A stretch of DNA of 21,326 nucleotides from CBDHHC01 sp050633205 (GCA_050633205.1 JBOEGA010000101.1:1-21326); one strand, 5' to 3'; shown: positions 1 through 7,386, counted from the stretch's first letter. The notes: a model not told the origin generated them from the sequence alone. Translations and numbers: made by a program.

Positions 1-1211
1 TTCAAACACTGGAAATGCTGAACAAAGCCGGTCGCTATGATGTGCTGGAAAAGCTTCTTACCAAAGAAGAGTATAGCCGTGCAATAAATCCGGTTCAGCG
101 CATGTTTTTTCTGGGCCTTGTTTATAAGAGCCAGAGCAGGTTTAAGGATACAGTTGCAATATACCGTAAGATTCTGGCAAAGAGTCCGGGGTTTAACCGG
201 GTTCGTCTGGAACTTGCTCATACTCTTTTTCTTATGAAGGAGTATACGAGTGCCAAACATCATTTTGATCTCGTGATAGCGTCTTCAGATAATAAAGATT
301 TCAGGCTCCGTATTCAAAAATTTATTGATGTTATTTACAAGAAACGCAAGTGGAATGTATCCGCCTATGCTTCTCTTGTTCCCAGTACTAATATCAATAA
401 TGGCACATCGGCTGAGACTATCTATGTTAATGGCCTGCCATTTACTGTCGATAACAGCTCCAGAGAAAAAAGTGGCATTGGTTTGTCTGCAGGGATTAAT
501 GCGGGCTATGCACTGTCTGTTACTGATAAGCTCGACTTTGTTTTTGGTGGTGGCCTGCATGTGAAGCAGTATGAAGGCGAGGAATTTGATGATAATATAA
601 TTTCTCTTGAAGTCGGGCCCCGTTATCGTTTTCAGAATGGCTATGTCGGTATTTATGCAACTGCAATGAAGCGCTGGTATGGTGGAGAAGACTATGCCTA
701 TAACTGGGGAGGAAGACTGCATGGCTCATACCGTGTGAGTTCAAAAGATGTTCTGTTTTCCGATCTTTCATGTCAGGAAAAAAAGCATGATGAGCAAACC
801 TGGAAAGATGGTCATAACTGTGGTGTCGCGGTTTCACTGGATCACTATCTGAACTCAAAATCTTTTATGAGAGTTCTTGGTGGCGGTGGACTGGACAAAA
901 ATGAACAGGAGCATCTGGACTATAATATGGGATATGCAGGTCTTGGTTTTTATCAGGAGATCCCTTTTGGAGTCAGTCTCTATGTGGAAGGCAAATATCA
1001 TAATTTTGATTATGATGGTATTTCTCCCGGTTCAACCGAAGGCCGTCTTGACCAGAGATATGAAGCTAAAGTCCATATAACCAAACGGGACTGGAACTAT
1101 ATGGGGTATGCACCAATGCTTCAGTATCAGTATATCTATAACGATAGTAACATCGATATTCATAAGTTCGATGCACATAATATAAATCTTACTTTGACTA
1201 AAAAATTCTAG
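1..1211 (+). CDS. Outer-membrane beta-barrel protein with TPR-like N-terminus, Slam/DUF560-like (5' partial)
   Basis: The reading frame is open to the window edge (first full codon at 3), so the true start lies upstream. The first ATG (15) has no signal peptide, which an outer-membrane protein needs. Residues 25-95 (counted from ATG 15) form amphipathic helices of TPR type (FFLGLVYKSQSRF; RVRLELAHTLFLMKEY). From about residue 115 the chain is alternating aromatic/polar beta-strands with glycine- and tyrosine-rich turns, ending in a terminal phenylalanine (LTLTKKF), typical of barrels inserted by BAM. This architecture matches surface lipoprotein assembly modifiers (Slam, DUF560), which move lipoproteins to the cell surface. 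A partner lipoprotein would be expected upstream but is outside the window. A generic TPR-porin is the alternative. The gene ends in a strong terminator. Confidence 0.62.
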   Translation, partial: QTLEMLNKAGRYDVLEKLLTKEEYSRAINPVQRMFFLGLVYKSQSRFKDTVAIYRKILAKSPGFNRVRLELAHTLFLMKEYTSAKHHFDLVIASSDNKDFRLRIQKFIDVIYKKRKWNVSAYASLVPSTNINNGTSAETIYVNGLPFTVDNSSREKSGIGLSAGINAGYALSVTDKLDFVFGGGLHVKQYEGEEFDDNIISLEVGPRYRFQNGYVGIYATAMKRWYGGEDYAYNWGGRLHGSYRVSSKDVLFSDLSCQEKKHDEQTWKDGHNCGVAVSLDHYLNSKSFMRVLGGGGLDKNEQEHLDYNMGYAGLGFYQEIPFGVSLYVEGKYHNFDYDGISPGSTEGRLDQRYEAKVHITKRDWNYMGYAPMLQYQYIYNDSNIDIHKFDAHNINLTLTKKF

Positions 1212-1235
1212 AGGTGTCAGCGTAGGGCAGGTATG

Positions 1236-1272
1236 GCCGTCTGTAATGAAAATTACGGGCGGCTTTTTTTTT
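1236..1272 (+). terminator. Rho-independent terminator of the barrel-protein gene
   Basis: A 12-bp stem (1236-1247 with 1252-1263, two G-U pairs) with a GAAA tetraloop is followed directly by nine T residues (1264-1272). It lies 25 bp after the stop codon at 1209-1211. Confidence 0.92.
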
Positions 1273-1437
1273 AGTTTTTACCAGAAATATTTGTGCTGGT
1301 ATTATTTCTCCAGTTTTACCATTTTAATTTTAAGTCTGAGATCCTGGGCAGTAACAAGACTGACTGGATTTTTTTACCAGGCATGGGGAAGCAAAAACAG
1401 GGGATCGTCAATGTGTCCGGAATGGACTATCTGGAAA

Positions 1438-1527
1438 TGGCGGAGAGAGAGGGATTCGAACCCTCGAGACGGTTACCCGCCTACACACTTTCCAGGCGTG
1501 CGCCTTCGACCACTCGGCCACCTCTCC
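1438..1527 (-). tRNA. tRNA-Ser (anticodon GGA)
   Basis: Read on the minus strand from 1527, the acceptor stem GGAGAGG pairs with the 3' arm, followed by the D-arm (GGCCGAGTGGTCGAAGGC), an anticodon loop CTGGAAA giving anticodon GGA, a long class II variable arm typical of serine tRNAs, the T-loop GGTTCGAATCC, discriminator G and an encoded CCA (1438-1440). It decodes UCC/UCU. Its 5' part is duplicated at 1620-1646. Confidence 0.96.
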
Positions 1528-1528
1528 G

Positions 1529-1933
1529 TATTTAAGTTCCGGTTCTAGAGTTCCGGAAGGTCCCAGACAAGCGCACGCTCGTCTTCTCAGAGACGCACAT
1601 TGCGTTGCAATATGCTTTGGCGCCTTCGACCACTCGGCCACCTCTCTTTATGCTTCCTCAAAAATATCATACCTGAAAAGACGCAGGCTATCGTATTGGT
1701 TCTTTTCCGGGGAAGAATTGATGGTGGTATACTATCAACGGCTTTCATTCAAGTCCAAGTTTGTGATAAGTTGAAGGAATCTCGTCATATTGGTGTGTAA
1801 ATGTCGTTTTTTCGGTCTAAACGGCAGATTTCAGGATGAGTGCAGGGAGATGTGCGGTTTATTTGTACGTGACCTTGCTGGAAAAGTCAGTTCGCCAGTA
1901 ATCAATTAATAAAAAGGGGTATGCGGATCAGCT
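1529..1933. other. 405-bp stretch without a protein gene; structured DNA and a tRNA fragment
   Basis: No credible coding frame is present. The stretch holds a direct pair of AGTTCCGG (about 1536-1557), an imperfect hairpin with 8 of 9 pairs at 1565-1584 (AGACAAGCG / CGCTCGTCT), the duplicated tRNA-Ser fragment (1620-1646), and a near-palindrome TTGATGGT...ACTATCAA at 1718-1738 that could be a regulator site for the gene starting at 1934. The minus-strand reading frame across the two tRNA copies (with an AEWSKA-type repeat) is a translation artefact of tRNA sequence. Confidence 0.6.
1620..1646 (-). repeat. 27-bp duplicate of the tRNA-Ser 5' part (truncated tRNA remnant)
   Basis: Bases 1620-1646 are identical to 1500-1526, i.e. 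the acceptor 5' strand (lacking the first G) through the D-arm of the tRNA-Ser gene, exactly 120 bp apart. Sequence after the D-arm (GCCAAAGCATATTG on minus) does not make an anticodon arm with a serine anticodon, so this is a fragment and not a working tRNA. It could be a remnant of integration or recombination at the tRNA, or a partial duplication. Confidence 0.8.
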
Positions 1934-2248
1934 ATGGCTTTTATCAGATTTATAGGGGTATTTATCTTTCTTCTTGGGCTGATAGCGTTTGCAGTCGATG
2001 GGACCAAGTCTCTGGCATCAGATGGAGAAGTCGTTATTACATCACTGGAAGAATTCTGGATGGAGGTGCATTCGAAGAGTTTTGATTCTTTTCAGGTTGC
2101 AGCCGAAGGTGTTCTGCCAGCATTTCTGAATGATACAATTCTTGACAGTATTCTATCATTTCCTCTTTGGGTGATATTGGGAATTCTCGGGGTTTTATTG
2201 TCCTGGTTAGGGCGGAAAAGAACAAGAACATCTGCTTTTATTAACTAG
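1934..2248 (+). CDS. Small inner-membrane protein, two predicted helices
   Basis: 104 residues. A first hydrophobic helix lies at residues 4-22 (FIRFIGVFIFLLGLIAFAV), then about 50 polar residues presumably in the periplasm, then a second helix at about 76-92 (FPLWVILGILGVLLSWL) and a basic tail (GRKRTRTS) that should sit in the cytoplasm. The pattern RF-G-FIFLLGLIAFAVDGTKS resembles a widespread alphaproteobacterial family of unknown function, sometimes loosely labelled PetM-like; there is no evidence here for a cytochrome b6f role. The start is the only ATG in frame; the purine run AAAAAGGGG lies about 14 nt upstream, further than ideal. Transcribed alone and closed by the terminator at 2296-2324. 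Confidence 0.75.
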   Translation: MAFIRFIGVFIFLLGLIAFAVDGTKSLASDGEVVITSLEEFWMEVHSKSFDSFQVAAEGVLPAFLNDTILDSILSFPLWVILGILGVLLSWLGRKRTRTSAFIN

Positions 2249-2295
2249 AGCATGTAGCACTTAACCGGGGTTCCATCTCAAATTGCCAGCCAAGT

Positions 2296-2324
2296 AATCC
2301 CGGCCAACCGTGCCGGGATTTTTT
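2296..2324 (+). terminator. Rho-independent terminator
   Basis: A perfect 9-bp stem AATCCCGGC (2296-2304) with GCCGGGATT (2312-2320) runs into TTTTTT (2319-2324). It ends the plus-strand gene finishing at 2248. The opposite strand lacks a T-tract, so it is unlikely to serve the convergent minus-strand gene. Confidence 0.9.
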
Positions 2325-2334
2325 ATGTTCAGAT

Positions 2335-3150
2335 TCAGGTCTGCTGAGTGGCCAGGAGATCAGCTATTTCCGGATAAAGAGCGAGGCCCAGAGCTGCCAG
2401 CGCGCCTGCAAGGAATAGAATAATCAAGGCCAGCGTTATTCTTCTTGCCCTTTTTCTTATTGTATTTACATCCTGTGCCTGCAGGGGTTCTGTATCCCAT
2501 GAAGGTGAGCCTTTAAACATGGCTGCAATCTGAGTGCCACCATCTACTGCTCCTTTGTGGAGGATCGGCTTTCCTGTTTTTTCCGAAAGGTGTTGTGTAA
2601 CCTTATTATATGGAACAGGGGCATCTGCTTCATTCTCAGTTACATAACCAAGAACATAGCGCTTTCCATCTGCTGTAATAATGCTTGATACTTCACGCAG
2701 ACCAAGCACACCCATTAATGCATAGATTTCGCCACGTTTTTCAATTGCTGTGATATCTGCATAGGTCAGCTCAGTTTTGATAACAGGTCCGGTAGGAGTT
2801 GGTCCGCGCCAGGTTGGCAGTTTGAGTTTTACCTTGTCATTATGTATTTCAATGCGCTGGCGACCGGCTGCTAGTATCTGCAGGATTATGAACATAATAC
2901 CGATGAATGATAATATGAAAATCAGGCCCAGAGAGATTGTATCAGTGTACTGGCCGTGAGCGATTCTCATGAAAATCATGATTGGCATACTAATAAAGAA
3001 AGGCAGGAAAAGCAGGAACGTAAACCACAAAACGATCTGACGACCTATGCTTACTTTATAGGTGTCGGGCTTTTGTTGCGCTGTCTGCGCCGGTTTTTCT
3101 GCAGTTGTGGCGTCGGTATCAGCATTAACCTGAATAGTTTCTGTCGACAT
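2335..3150 (-). CDS. Membrane protein of unknown function, three predicted helices with a cytosolic PH-like domain
   Basis: 271 residues. The N-terminal 35 residues are polar and rich in T, A and Q. Two helices follow at about 37-60 (IVLWFTFLLFLPFFISMPIMIF) and 73-95, then a soluble domain of about 140 residues (IEIHNDKVKLKLPTW...TYADITAIEKRGEIYA) made of short strands in a bacterial PH-like pattern, and a C-terminal helix at about 240-262. The family is not recognised with confidence. The minus-strand leader has GGGGAG nine nt before the ATG, a good ribosome site. The gene is divergent from msrA and shares the 111-bp promoter region that holds the palindrome at 3214-3225. Confidence 0.72.
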   Translation of the reverse strand: MSTETIQVNADTDATTAEKPAQTAQQKPDTYKVSIGRQIVLWFTFLLFLPFFISMPIMIFMRIAHGQYTDTISLGLIFILSFIGIMFIILQILAAGRQRIEIHNDKVKLKLPTWRGPTPTGPVIKTELTYADITAIEKRGEIYALMGVLGLREVSSIITADGKRYVLGYVTENEADAPVPYNKVTQHLSEKTGKPILHKGAVDGGTQIAAMFKGSPSWDTEPLQAQDVNTIRKRARRITLALIILFLAGALAALGLALYPEIADLLATQQT

Positions 3151-3213
3151 AATTTTAAACTCCCCGCCCGAAAATAACCAATTATTGATTGGGATTTATA
3201 TTGATACGATGGT

Positions 3214-3225
3214 TAAGTATACTTA
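3214..3225. promoter_or_regulatory. 12-bp perfect palindrome in the divergent promoter region
   Basis: TAAGTATACTTA is a perfect palindrome, lying 64 bp upstream of the minus-strand membrane-protein start and 46 bp upstream of the msrA ATG. Two further short inverted repeats flank it (CCAAT...ATTGG and GTATC...GATAC). The arrangement suggests an operator shared by the two divergent genes, but no known regulator motif is recognised. Confidence 0.35.
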
Positions 3226-3270
3226 CGTCAATAGCATAGTATCCTGATACAATAAATATGATTGATAGTG

Positions 3271-3918
3271 ATGTTTTTTACCAGAAAGAAAATTGAAATG
3301 CCATCTCGGGACGAGGCTTTGCCAGGCAGAGAGGTTCCTTTGCCGACAGCGGAGAAGCATTTTGTGCTTAAAGTACCGTTGAAGGGGCCCTATCCAGCGG
3401 GATATGAGCAGATTGTTGTCGGTATGGGCTGTTTCTGGGGGGCAGAGAAAGCCTTCTGGTCATTATCGGGGGTTTATGTGACCGCTGTTGGTTATGCAGC
3501 CGGGTATACACCTAATCCGACCTATGAAGAAGTTTGTTCCGGAAAAACAGGGCATAACGAGGTTGTTCTGGTTGTTTATGATCCTGAACAGATTTCAAGA
3601 CTGGAGCTTCTGAAGGTTTTCTGGGAAGGGCATGACCCGACACAGGGGATGAGGCAGGGGAATGACCGTGGTACGCAGTACCGATCCGGTGTTTATGTAT
3701 CATCCGCTGACCAGATTGAAGAGATCAACTCGTCAAAAGCTGTTTATCAGGCTGAATTGCTGGCAAAGGGCTATGGTGCGATAACGACTGAGGTTCTGGA
3801 GTTGTCCGAGTTTTATTTTGCCGAGGATTATCATCAGCAGTATCTGGCAAAAAATCCAGGCGGTTATTGCGGTTTAGGTGGTACGGGTGTGAGTTGTCCG
3901 GTTGGTGTCGGCGGGTAA
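3271..3918 (+). CDS. msrA: Peptide-methionine (S)-S-oxide reductase MsrA
   Basis: Reduces methionine S-sulfoxide in proteins and free form, repairing oxidative damage, with electrons from thioredoxin. The catalytic motif GCFWGAEK (Cys 54 from ATG 3271) is intact, as are GYTPNPTYEEVCSGKTGHNE, the EGHDPTQGMRQGNDRGTQYRS block and AEDYHQQYL. The C-terminal GYCGLGG...SCP carries the resolving cysteines as in the E. coli enzyme. The frame stays open back to TTG 3262, but ATG 3271 fits the family N-terminus (E. coli also begins with a short leader before DALPGR). At 215 residues it is full length. Its last 45 bases overlap the 3' end of the opposite-strand MEKHLA gene. Confidence 0.97.
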   Translation: MFFTRKKIEMPSRDEALPGREVPLPTAEKHFVLKVPLKGPYPAGYEQIVVGMGCFWGAEKAFWSLSGVYVTAVGYAAGYTPNPTYEEVCSGKTGHNEVVLVVYDPEQISRLELLKVFWEGHDPTQGMRQGNDRGTQYRSGVYVSSADQIEEINSSKAVYQAELLAKGYGAITTEVLELSEFYFAEDYHQQYLAKNPGGYCGLGGTGVSCPVGVGG

Positions 3919-4368
3919 TGGCAATACCTGTTCAGGGGAGAATTTTGCAGCCTGTCCGGCGGGCTGGTTCTCACTGTCAAAGACATTCCATAATGTGACA
4001 TCTCTGATTTCGAACAGTTTTCCAGTTCTGCTTACTCTTACACCGTTAAATCCGGTAATGATGTTTCCGGAAGATGCCTGATCGAGAAGTTTCTGTCTTC
4101 CTGCGCGAAGGTTTTCGGGAGCTGACAACCTTGAAGGCATCCGAGTGAATTCATTCCAGTCCATTTCCCAGAGTTTCTGGGCTTCCAGATTGGCAAAATT
4201 AAATATCGGGTCAACTTCTGTGCCATGGGCAATCAGGATGAATTTTGCGTTATAGAGGGCCTCAGGGAGATCAGGACAAGAGGTTTCCAGTATGGGTGAA
4301 CCTGATAATTGCAAATAGCTATCACATATATTAGTGCACAGTTTTTCAATCTCAGGGTTCGTAATCAT
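3874..4368 (-). CDS. MEKHLA-domain protein
   Basis: 164 residues matching the stand-alone bacterial MEKHLA domain, a PAS-like sensory fold: ILIAHGTEVDPIFNFANLEAQKLWEMDWNEFTRMPSRLSA, then GVRVSRTGKLFEIRDVTLWNVFD and GQAAKFS. The ligand and partner of bacterial members are unknown; redox or light sensing is inferred from similarity to PAS folds only. AGGAGG sits seven nt before the ATG at 4368, a near-ideal ribosome site. The last 15 residues, a Thr/Arg-rich tail (NRTTHTRTT), lie entirely inside the end of msrA on the opposite strand and look like a recent C-terminal extension, because family members usually end near the FSP motif. Confidence 0.88.
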   Translation of the reverse strand: MITNPEIEKLCTNICDSYLQLSGSPILETSCPDLPEALYNAKFILIAHGTEVDPIFNFANLEAQKLWEMDWNEFTRMPSRLSAPENLRAGRQKLLDQASSGNIITGFNGVRVSRTGKLFEIRDVTLWNVFDSENQPAGQAAKFSPEQVLPLPADTNRTTHTRTT

Positions 4369-4487
4369 TAACGGCCTCCTGCCCGGTTTTTTAAAATTTT
4401 GTTAAATTGCTGACTGAATTGTACCTTAACCTGTCAATAATTATAAACGGTAATTAGTGTTCCTTAGTGTCAATTAACTCATCTTAA

Positions 4488-4516
4488 TAAAGTTTCCTGC
4501 TAACCTGACCGGGTAT
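4488..4516 (+). promoter_or_regulatory. Possible sigma-28 (FliA)-type promoter of the flagellin gene
   Basis: TAAAGTTT (4488-4495) is an exact match to the FliA -35 element. Eleven to twelve bases later ACCGGGTA keeps the CCG core of the GCCGATAA -10 element but is otherwise weak (4 of 8). It lies about 30-55 bp upstream of the ATG at 4545, as expected for a flagellin promoter. Confidence 0.38.
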
Positions 4517-4544
4517 ATAGGCAGGGACCGTTAGTGAGAAGAAG

Positions 4545-5699
4545 ATGGTAGACACAACACTTACCAGTAAGTCCGGTGTTAATGTTCTGTCTTTGCATCA
4601 ACCTGCAGAGTATTTTGGCAAAGTATCTCAGCAGAACAAGGTGGTGGGCAGCACCGGTTCGCGCTCGGAGCCTTCGGACTTTTTTACCCCCAGTTCGTTG
4701 ACTAACAGGGCATCAGATCTTTACAGGCTGCAGGATAGTACCAGTAGCTCTATTCAGGCGATTCAAAAAGCACAAGCGGGTATAGCCCGGATTCAGGAAC
4801 TTGTCAGCGAGGCTGAGGGCATTGCAAGGGATGCCGGTGCGCTTGAGGTTGAAACAGCCAGTGTAAGCAGTACGGTTACAGGGCTTACGGGAGGAGAAAC
4901 TCTCGAGGGTGCTTTTAATATTGATAGTGGAGATTCCATAACGGTTGGTGACGGGCTTCATAGCATTACTGTTACCGCTGATGGCAGTACCACGCTTGAC
5001 AGTCTGGTTTCAGAGATTAACTCAGATGAGAATTTGGATGTTAAAGCTTCAGTTTATCAGGGAGCCCTGAAACTTGAGGCCAATAGTGAAAATGATATTA
5101 CTGTTGCACTAACCGATAATGGTGGTGGTGCAAACAGTTTATCCGATCTGGGGTTTGCTGACCTTGGTGAGGATGTTGTTGCGGAGGCAGGTACACTTAG
5201 TCTTAACCGCCTGGGACTTGCGAATGATTTTAATGCTATTCTGGAAGAGATAGATGCGGTTGCAAAAGATTCAGGGTTTGAGGGGATCAATCTTCTTCAG
5301 GGTAGCAGCGTATCCGAGAAATTTTCCTCTGATGAGGGTCTAACTGTATCTGTTGACGGTGTTGATTTTGATTCTGACGGGCTGGGTCTGACGCAGGCTG
5401 ATAACAGATTTCAGACCAGTGTTGATGTATTAAGTTCTATAGCGGAACTGGATGCTGCTGCTGTAAATATTAGCAATCAAGCAGCTATATATGAATCAAA
5501 TGAGGCAGTAATTAATGTAAATCAAGGGTTTAGCGCCGGACTTATTTCGACTTTACAATCCGGCACGGATCTTGATGTGTCTGCTCCTGTTGATGATGTC
5601 GTTGGACGTCTGGCGGAAGAAACCAAAAAGCTACTTGCAACGGAGAGTAAATCTCTGACATCTTCTGATGGACAGGATCTGTTGAAATCTCTGGACTAG
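4545..5699 (+). CDS. Divergent flagellin (Azospirillum/Rhodospirillales type) with flagellin-IN motif
   Basis: 384 residues. Residues 46-98 (FFTPSSLTNRASDLYRLQD... and IQAIQKAQAGIARIQELVSE) match the D1 helix of alphaproteobacterial flagellins (FFTAKSLxDRASDL...). A flagellin hook IN motif (LEGAFNIDSGDSITV... to LSDLGFADL) covers about 118-205. The C-terminal helix (about 285-345: ISNQAAIYESNEAVINVNQ, FSAGLISTLQSGTDLDV) aligns with the usual LGSNLSVVQTRQDFTKNLINTLQxG. The ends are degenerate: the N-terminal coiled region is replaced by a Ser/Gly-rich stretch, and the GANLLALQTRQQL block reads VVGRLAEETKKLL. No other flagellar gene is nearby, so it is an orphan. It may be a minor filament subunit or a repurposed paralogue. 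GAGAAGAAG precedes the ATG. Confidence 0.78.
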   Translation: MVDTTLTSKSGVNVLSLHQPAEYFGKVSQQNKVVGSTGSRSEPSDFFTPSSLTNRASDLYRLQDSTSSSIQAIQKAQAGIARIQELVSEAEGIARDAGALEVETASVSSTVTGLTGGETLEGAFNIDSGDSITVGDGLHSITVTADGSTTLDSLVSEINSDENLDVKASVYQGALKLEANSENDITVALTDNGGGANSLSDLGFADLGEDVVAEAGTLSLNRLGLANDFNAILEEIDAVAKDSGFEGINLLQGSSVSEKFSSDEGLTVSVDGVDFDSDGLGLTQADNRFQTSVDVLSSIAELDAAAVNISNQAAIYESNEAVINVNQGFSAGLISTLQSGTDLDVSAPVDDVVGRLAEETKKLLATESKSLTSSDGQDLLKSLD

Positions 5700-5753
5700 A
5701 GCTTGTAGCGTTTAATCAAATTCATTCACCGAAAATTTTTACTGTATCCCATA

Positions 5754-6599
5754 TTATATTTTTTCCGCGAACTCTCTCAGCCCTTTTAATACCGGATCGT
5801 AAGCTTCCTCGTTTCTCTGTTCGGGATAGATTGCATATACCGGGTATACAAACTTTCTTGCTTTTTCTACCAGTTTTAAGTCTCCGGATTTTATGTACGG
5901 GTGTGCAATGCGCAATGGGAAATAGCCTGAAGCCTTATTTTCAAGAAGGTAGTTTACACCAATTGAACCCAGGTCCAGATGCAGGCCCATGTGAATCAGG
6001 TCGGGATAGGCTTCTGCATGGTCGTTTTGAAATTCCGGCCCCCAGTTTACAAAGACATAGGTATTGTCAGGCTTTTTCCCGCTTGCATCCCCACTGGTGA
6101 GGAGTGCAAGTTCTTCGTCAAAAAGATGTTCAACTATCAGGCCTGGACGCTGGTGCGGGCGATAGACAACTGCCAGGTCAAGCGTGCCTTCACTTATTCT
6201 GTCTATCAGACCTGTAGAAAATCCGACAGTTGTTGTAACGGCCAGTTCAGAGAACTCGCTTCTCAGCCATGATATCCAGTGGAGGAGGAAGCCTTCCCAC
6301 AGGCTTATCTGTGCTCCGACACTTAAGTGATCCACGTGTTTGTCGGACAGGCCTATTTCAAGCTGTGCGCTATGCCAGATACGGATCAATGCTATTGCAT
6401 GTTTTTGAAACTGATGTCCGGCAGCTGTTAATTTTGTGCCGGATTTGGAGCGTTCAAACAGCTGCTTGCCAAGAAGGTCTTCCAGATTCTTTATGCGGGC
6501 ACTGATGGTGGACTGGGTTGCATAAAGCTTATCTGCAGCATTGATAAAGCTGCCTGTTTCGACGACTGCCAGAAAGGTTTTGGCCAGAGTTATATCCAT
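5754..6599 (-). CDS. LysR-family transcriptional regulator
   Basis: About 281 residues from the ATG at 6599. Residues 1-60 form the LysR winged helix-turn-helix (DITLAKTFLAVVETGSFINAADKLYATQSTISARI, then LEDLLGKQLFERSKSGTKLTAAG), followed by the linker helix and a periplasmic-binding-protein-like effector domain with the usual segment STGLIDRISEGTLDLAVVYRP. The frame extends upstream to TTG 6659, but the ATG aligns exactly with the family N-terminus. Its ligand is unknown and no divergent target enzyme gene adjoins it; the nearest upstream neighbour is a small secreted protein (6810). An inverted repeat at 6638-6656, 39 bp upstream of the start, is a good candidate for its own operator. Confidence 0.93.
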   Translation of the reverse strand: MDITLAKTFLAVVETGSFINAADKLYATQSTISARIKNLEDLLGKQLFERSKSGTKLTAAGHQFQKHAIALIRIWHSAQLEIGLSDKHVDHLSVGAQISLWEGFLLHWISWLRSEFSELAVTTTVGFSTGLIDRISEGTLDLAVVYRPHQRPGLIVEHLFDEELALLTSGDASGKKPDNTYVFVNWGPEFQNDHAEAYPDLIHMGLHLDLGSIGVNYLLENKASGYFPLRIAHPYIKSGDLKLVEKARKFVYPVYAIYPEQRNEEAYDPVLKGLREFAEKI

Positions 6600-6637
6600 C
6601 TGTTTTATTAAATCCCTGAAATAGCATATGGGATTTA

Positions 6638-6656
6638 ATATCGAAAAAATCGATAT
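6638..6656. promoter_or_regulatory. Inverted repeat upstream of the lysR-type gene (candidate operator)
   Basis: ATATCGA (6638-6644) and TCGATAT (6650-6656) form perfect 7-bp arms around AAAAA. The symmetry, A/T-rich centre and position 39-57 bp before the regulator's ATG fit the LysR T-N11-A type of binding site used for autoregulation. Confidence 0.5.
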
Positions 6657-6809
6657 CAAGCTACATAAAAATTCGTTTGATTAATGCCACAAAAGAGATC
6701 AAATAGTTTGCTGTCGGCGGTGCAAGAGCATTGCTCCCAGAGGCCGATCGTTTTCTCGTAGAACTGCAATATAAGACCACAATTTCTCTATGTTTTAAAG
6801 GACACGAAG

Positions 6810-7154
6810 ATGAACCTGAAATTGATCCTATCTACTGCTCTTGCGGTTGTATTGTTTGCTGGTGCGGCTAATGCGGTTACAATTACGAACCGTGATGCTG
6901 CTGCTCACAAGCTTACTGTTCTTGAGGGTGAAACTTCAAAAGATGTTACGATTCAGCCGAATCAAACAATTACTGAGCTTTGCAAAGAGAGCTGCGGAAT
7001 TCGTATTAATGACGATGAAGGCAACGAGTACGAAGTAGAAGTTAACGAAGTTGTTTCTATTGAAGAAGGCCAGATGACTTTTGAGGGTGACACTCAGGAT
7101 CAGGGGTCAGGCAATAGCGAAGAAACAACAGGGAGCACTTCCGGTCAGCAATAA
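6810..7154 (+). CDS. Small secreted (periplasmic) protein, unknown function
   Basis: 114 residues. A Sec signal peptide covers 1-22 (LILSTALAVVLFAGAANA, cleavage after ANA). The mature part is a small beta-rich domain (VTITNRDAAAHKLTVLEGE; VTIQPNQTITELCKESCGI) with one cysteine pair (C58, C62) that could be a disulfide or bind a ligand, then an acidic segment and a Ser/Gly/Thr/Gln tail (from about 95) that looks disordered. The family is not recognised. AAAGGA lies seven nt before the ATG. It is monocistronic, with its own terminator at 7200-7235. The LysR gene upstream is divergent, so common regulation is possible but unproven. Confidence 0.82.
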   Translation: MNLKLILSTALAVVLFAGAANAVTITNRDAAAHKLTVLEGETSKDVTIQPNQTITELCKESCGIRINDDEGNEYEVEVNEVVSIEEGQMTFEGDTQDQGSGNSEETTGSTSGQQ

Positions 7155-7199
7155 AGATCTTTTCATTGCCTTGCCGCTCACCCCTCAATTTTTTCCACT

Positions 7200-7235
7200 G
7201 TGCGTTCAGCTGAAACATGCTGGGCGCACTTTTTT
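7200..7235 (+). terminator. Rho-independent terminator
   Basis: An 11-bp stem GTGCGTTCAGC (7200-7210) with GCTGGGCGCAC (7219-7229), two G-U pairs, is followed by six T residues. It closes the secreted-protein gene that stops at 7154. Confidence 0.9.
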
Positions 7236-7386
7236 GTTTGTCTTTTCTCCTTTAGGCAGCGCTCCCGGTTATGGGATAAAAGTTTCATTTTAAAATCCCG
7301 GCTAAATAGGCTATGTGTTGGCTGTATAACCATATTTTGCAACTGTATTGATGATGCAGAAGCATGTTTGCGGGTCTGAGGGTTTT

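Noticed and set aside
1246..1548. Plus-strand reading frames across 1246-1548
   Set aside because: They run antisense through the tRNA gene and begin inside the terminator.
1408..1641. Minus-strand reading frame with repeated AEWSKA segments
   Set aside because: It is translated tRNA-Ser sequence and its duplicate, not a protein.
1850..1909. 19-codon frame starting MCGLFVRDLAG just before the 1934 gene
   Set aside because: Very short, Shine-Dalgarno too close to the ATG, no similarity that supports it.
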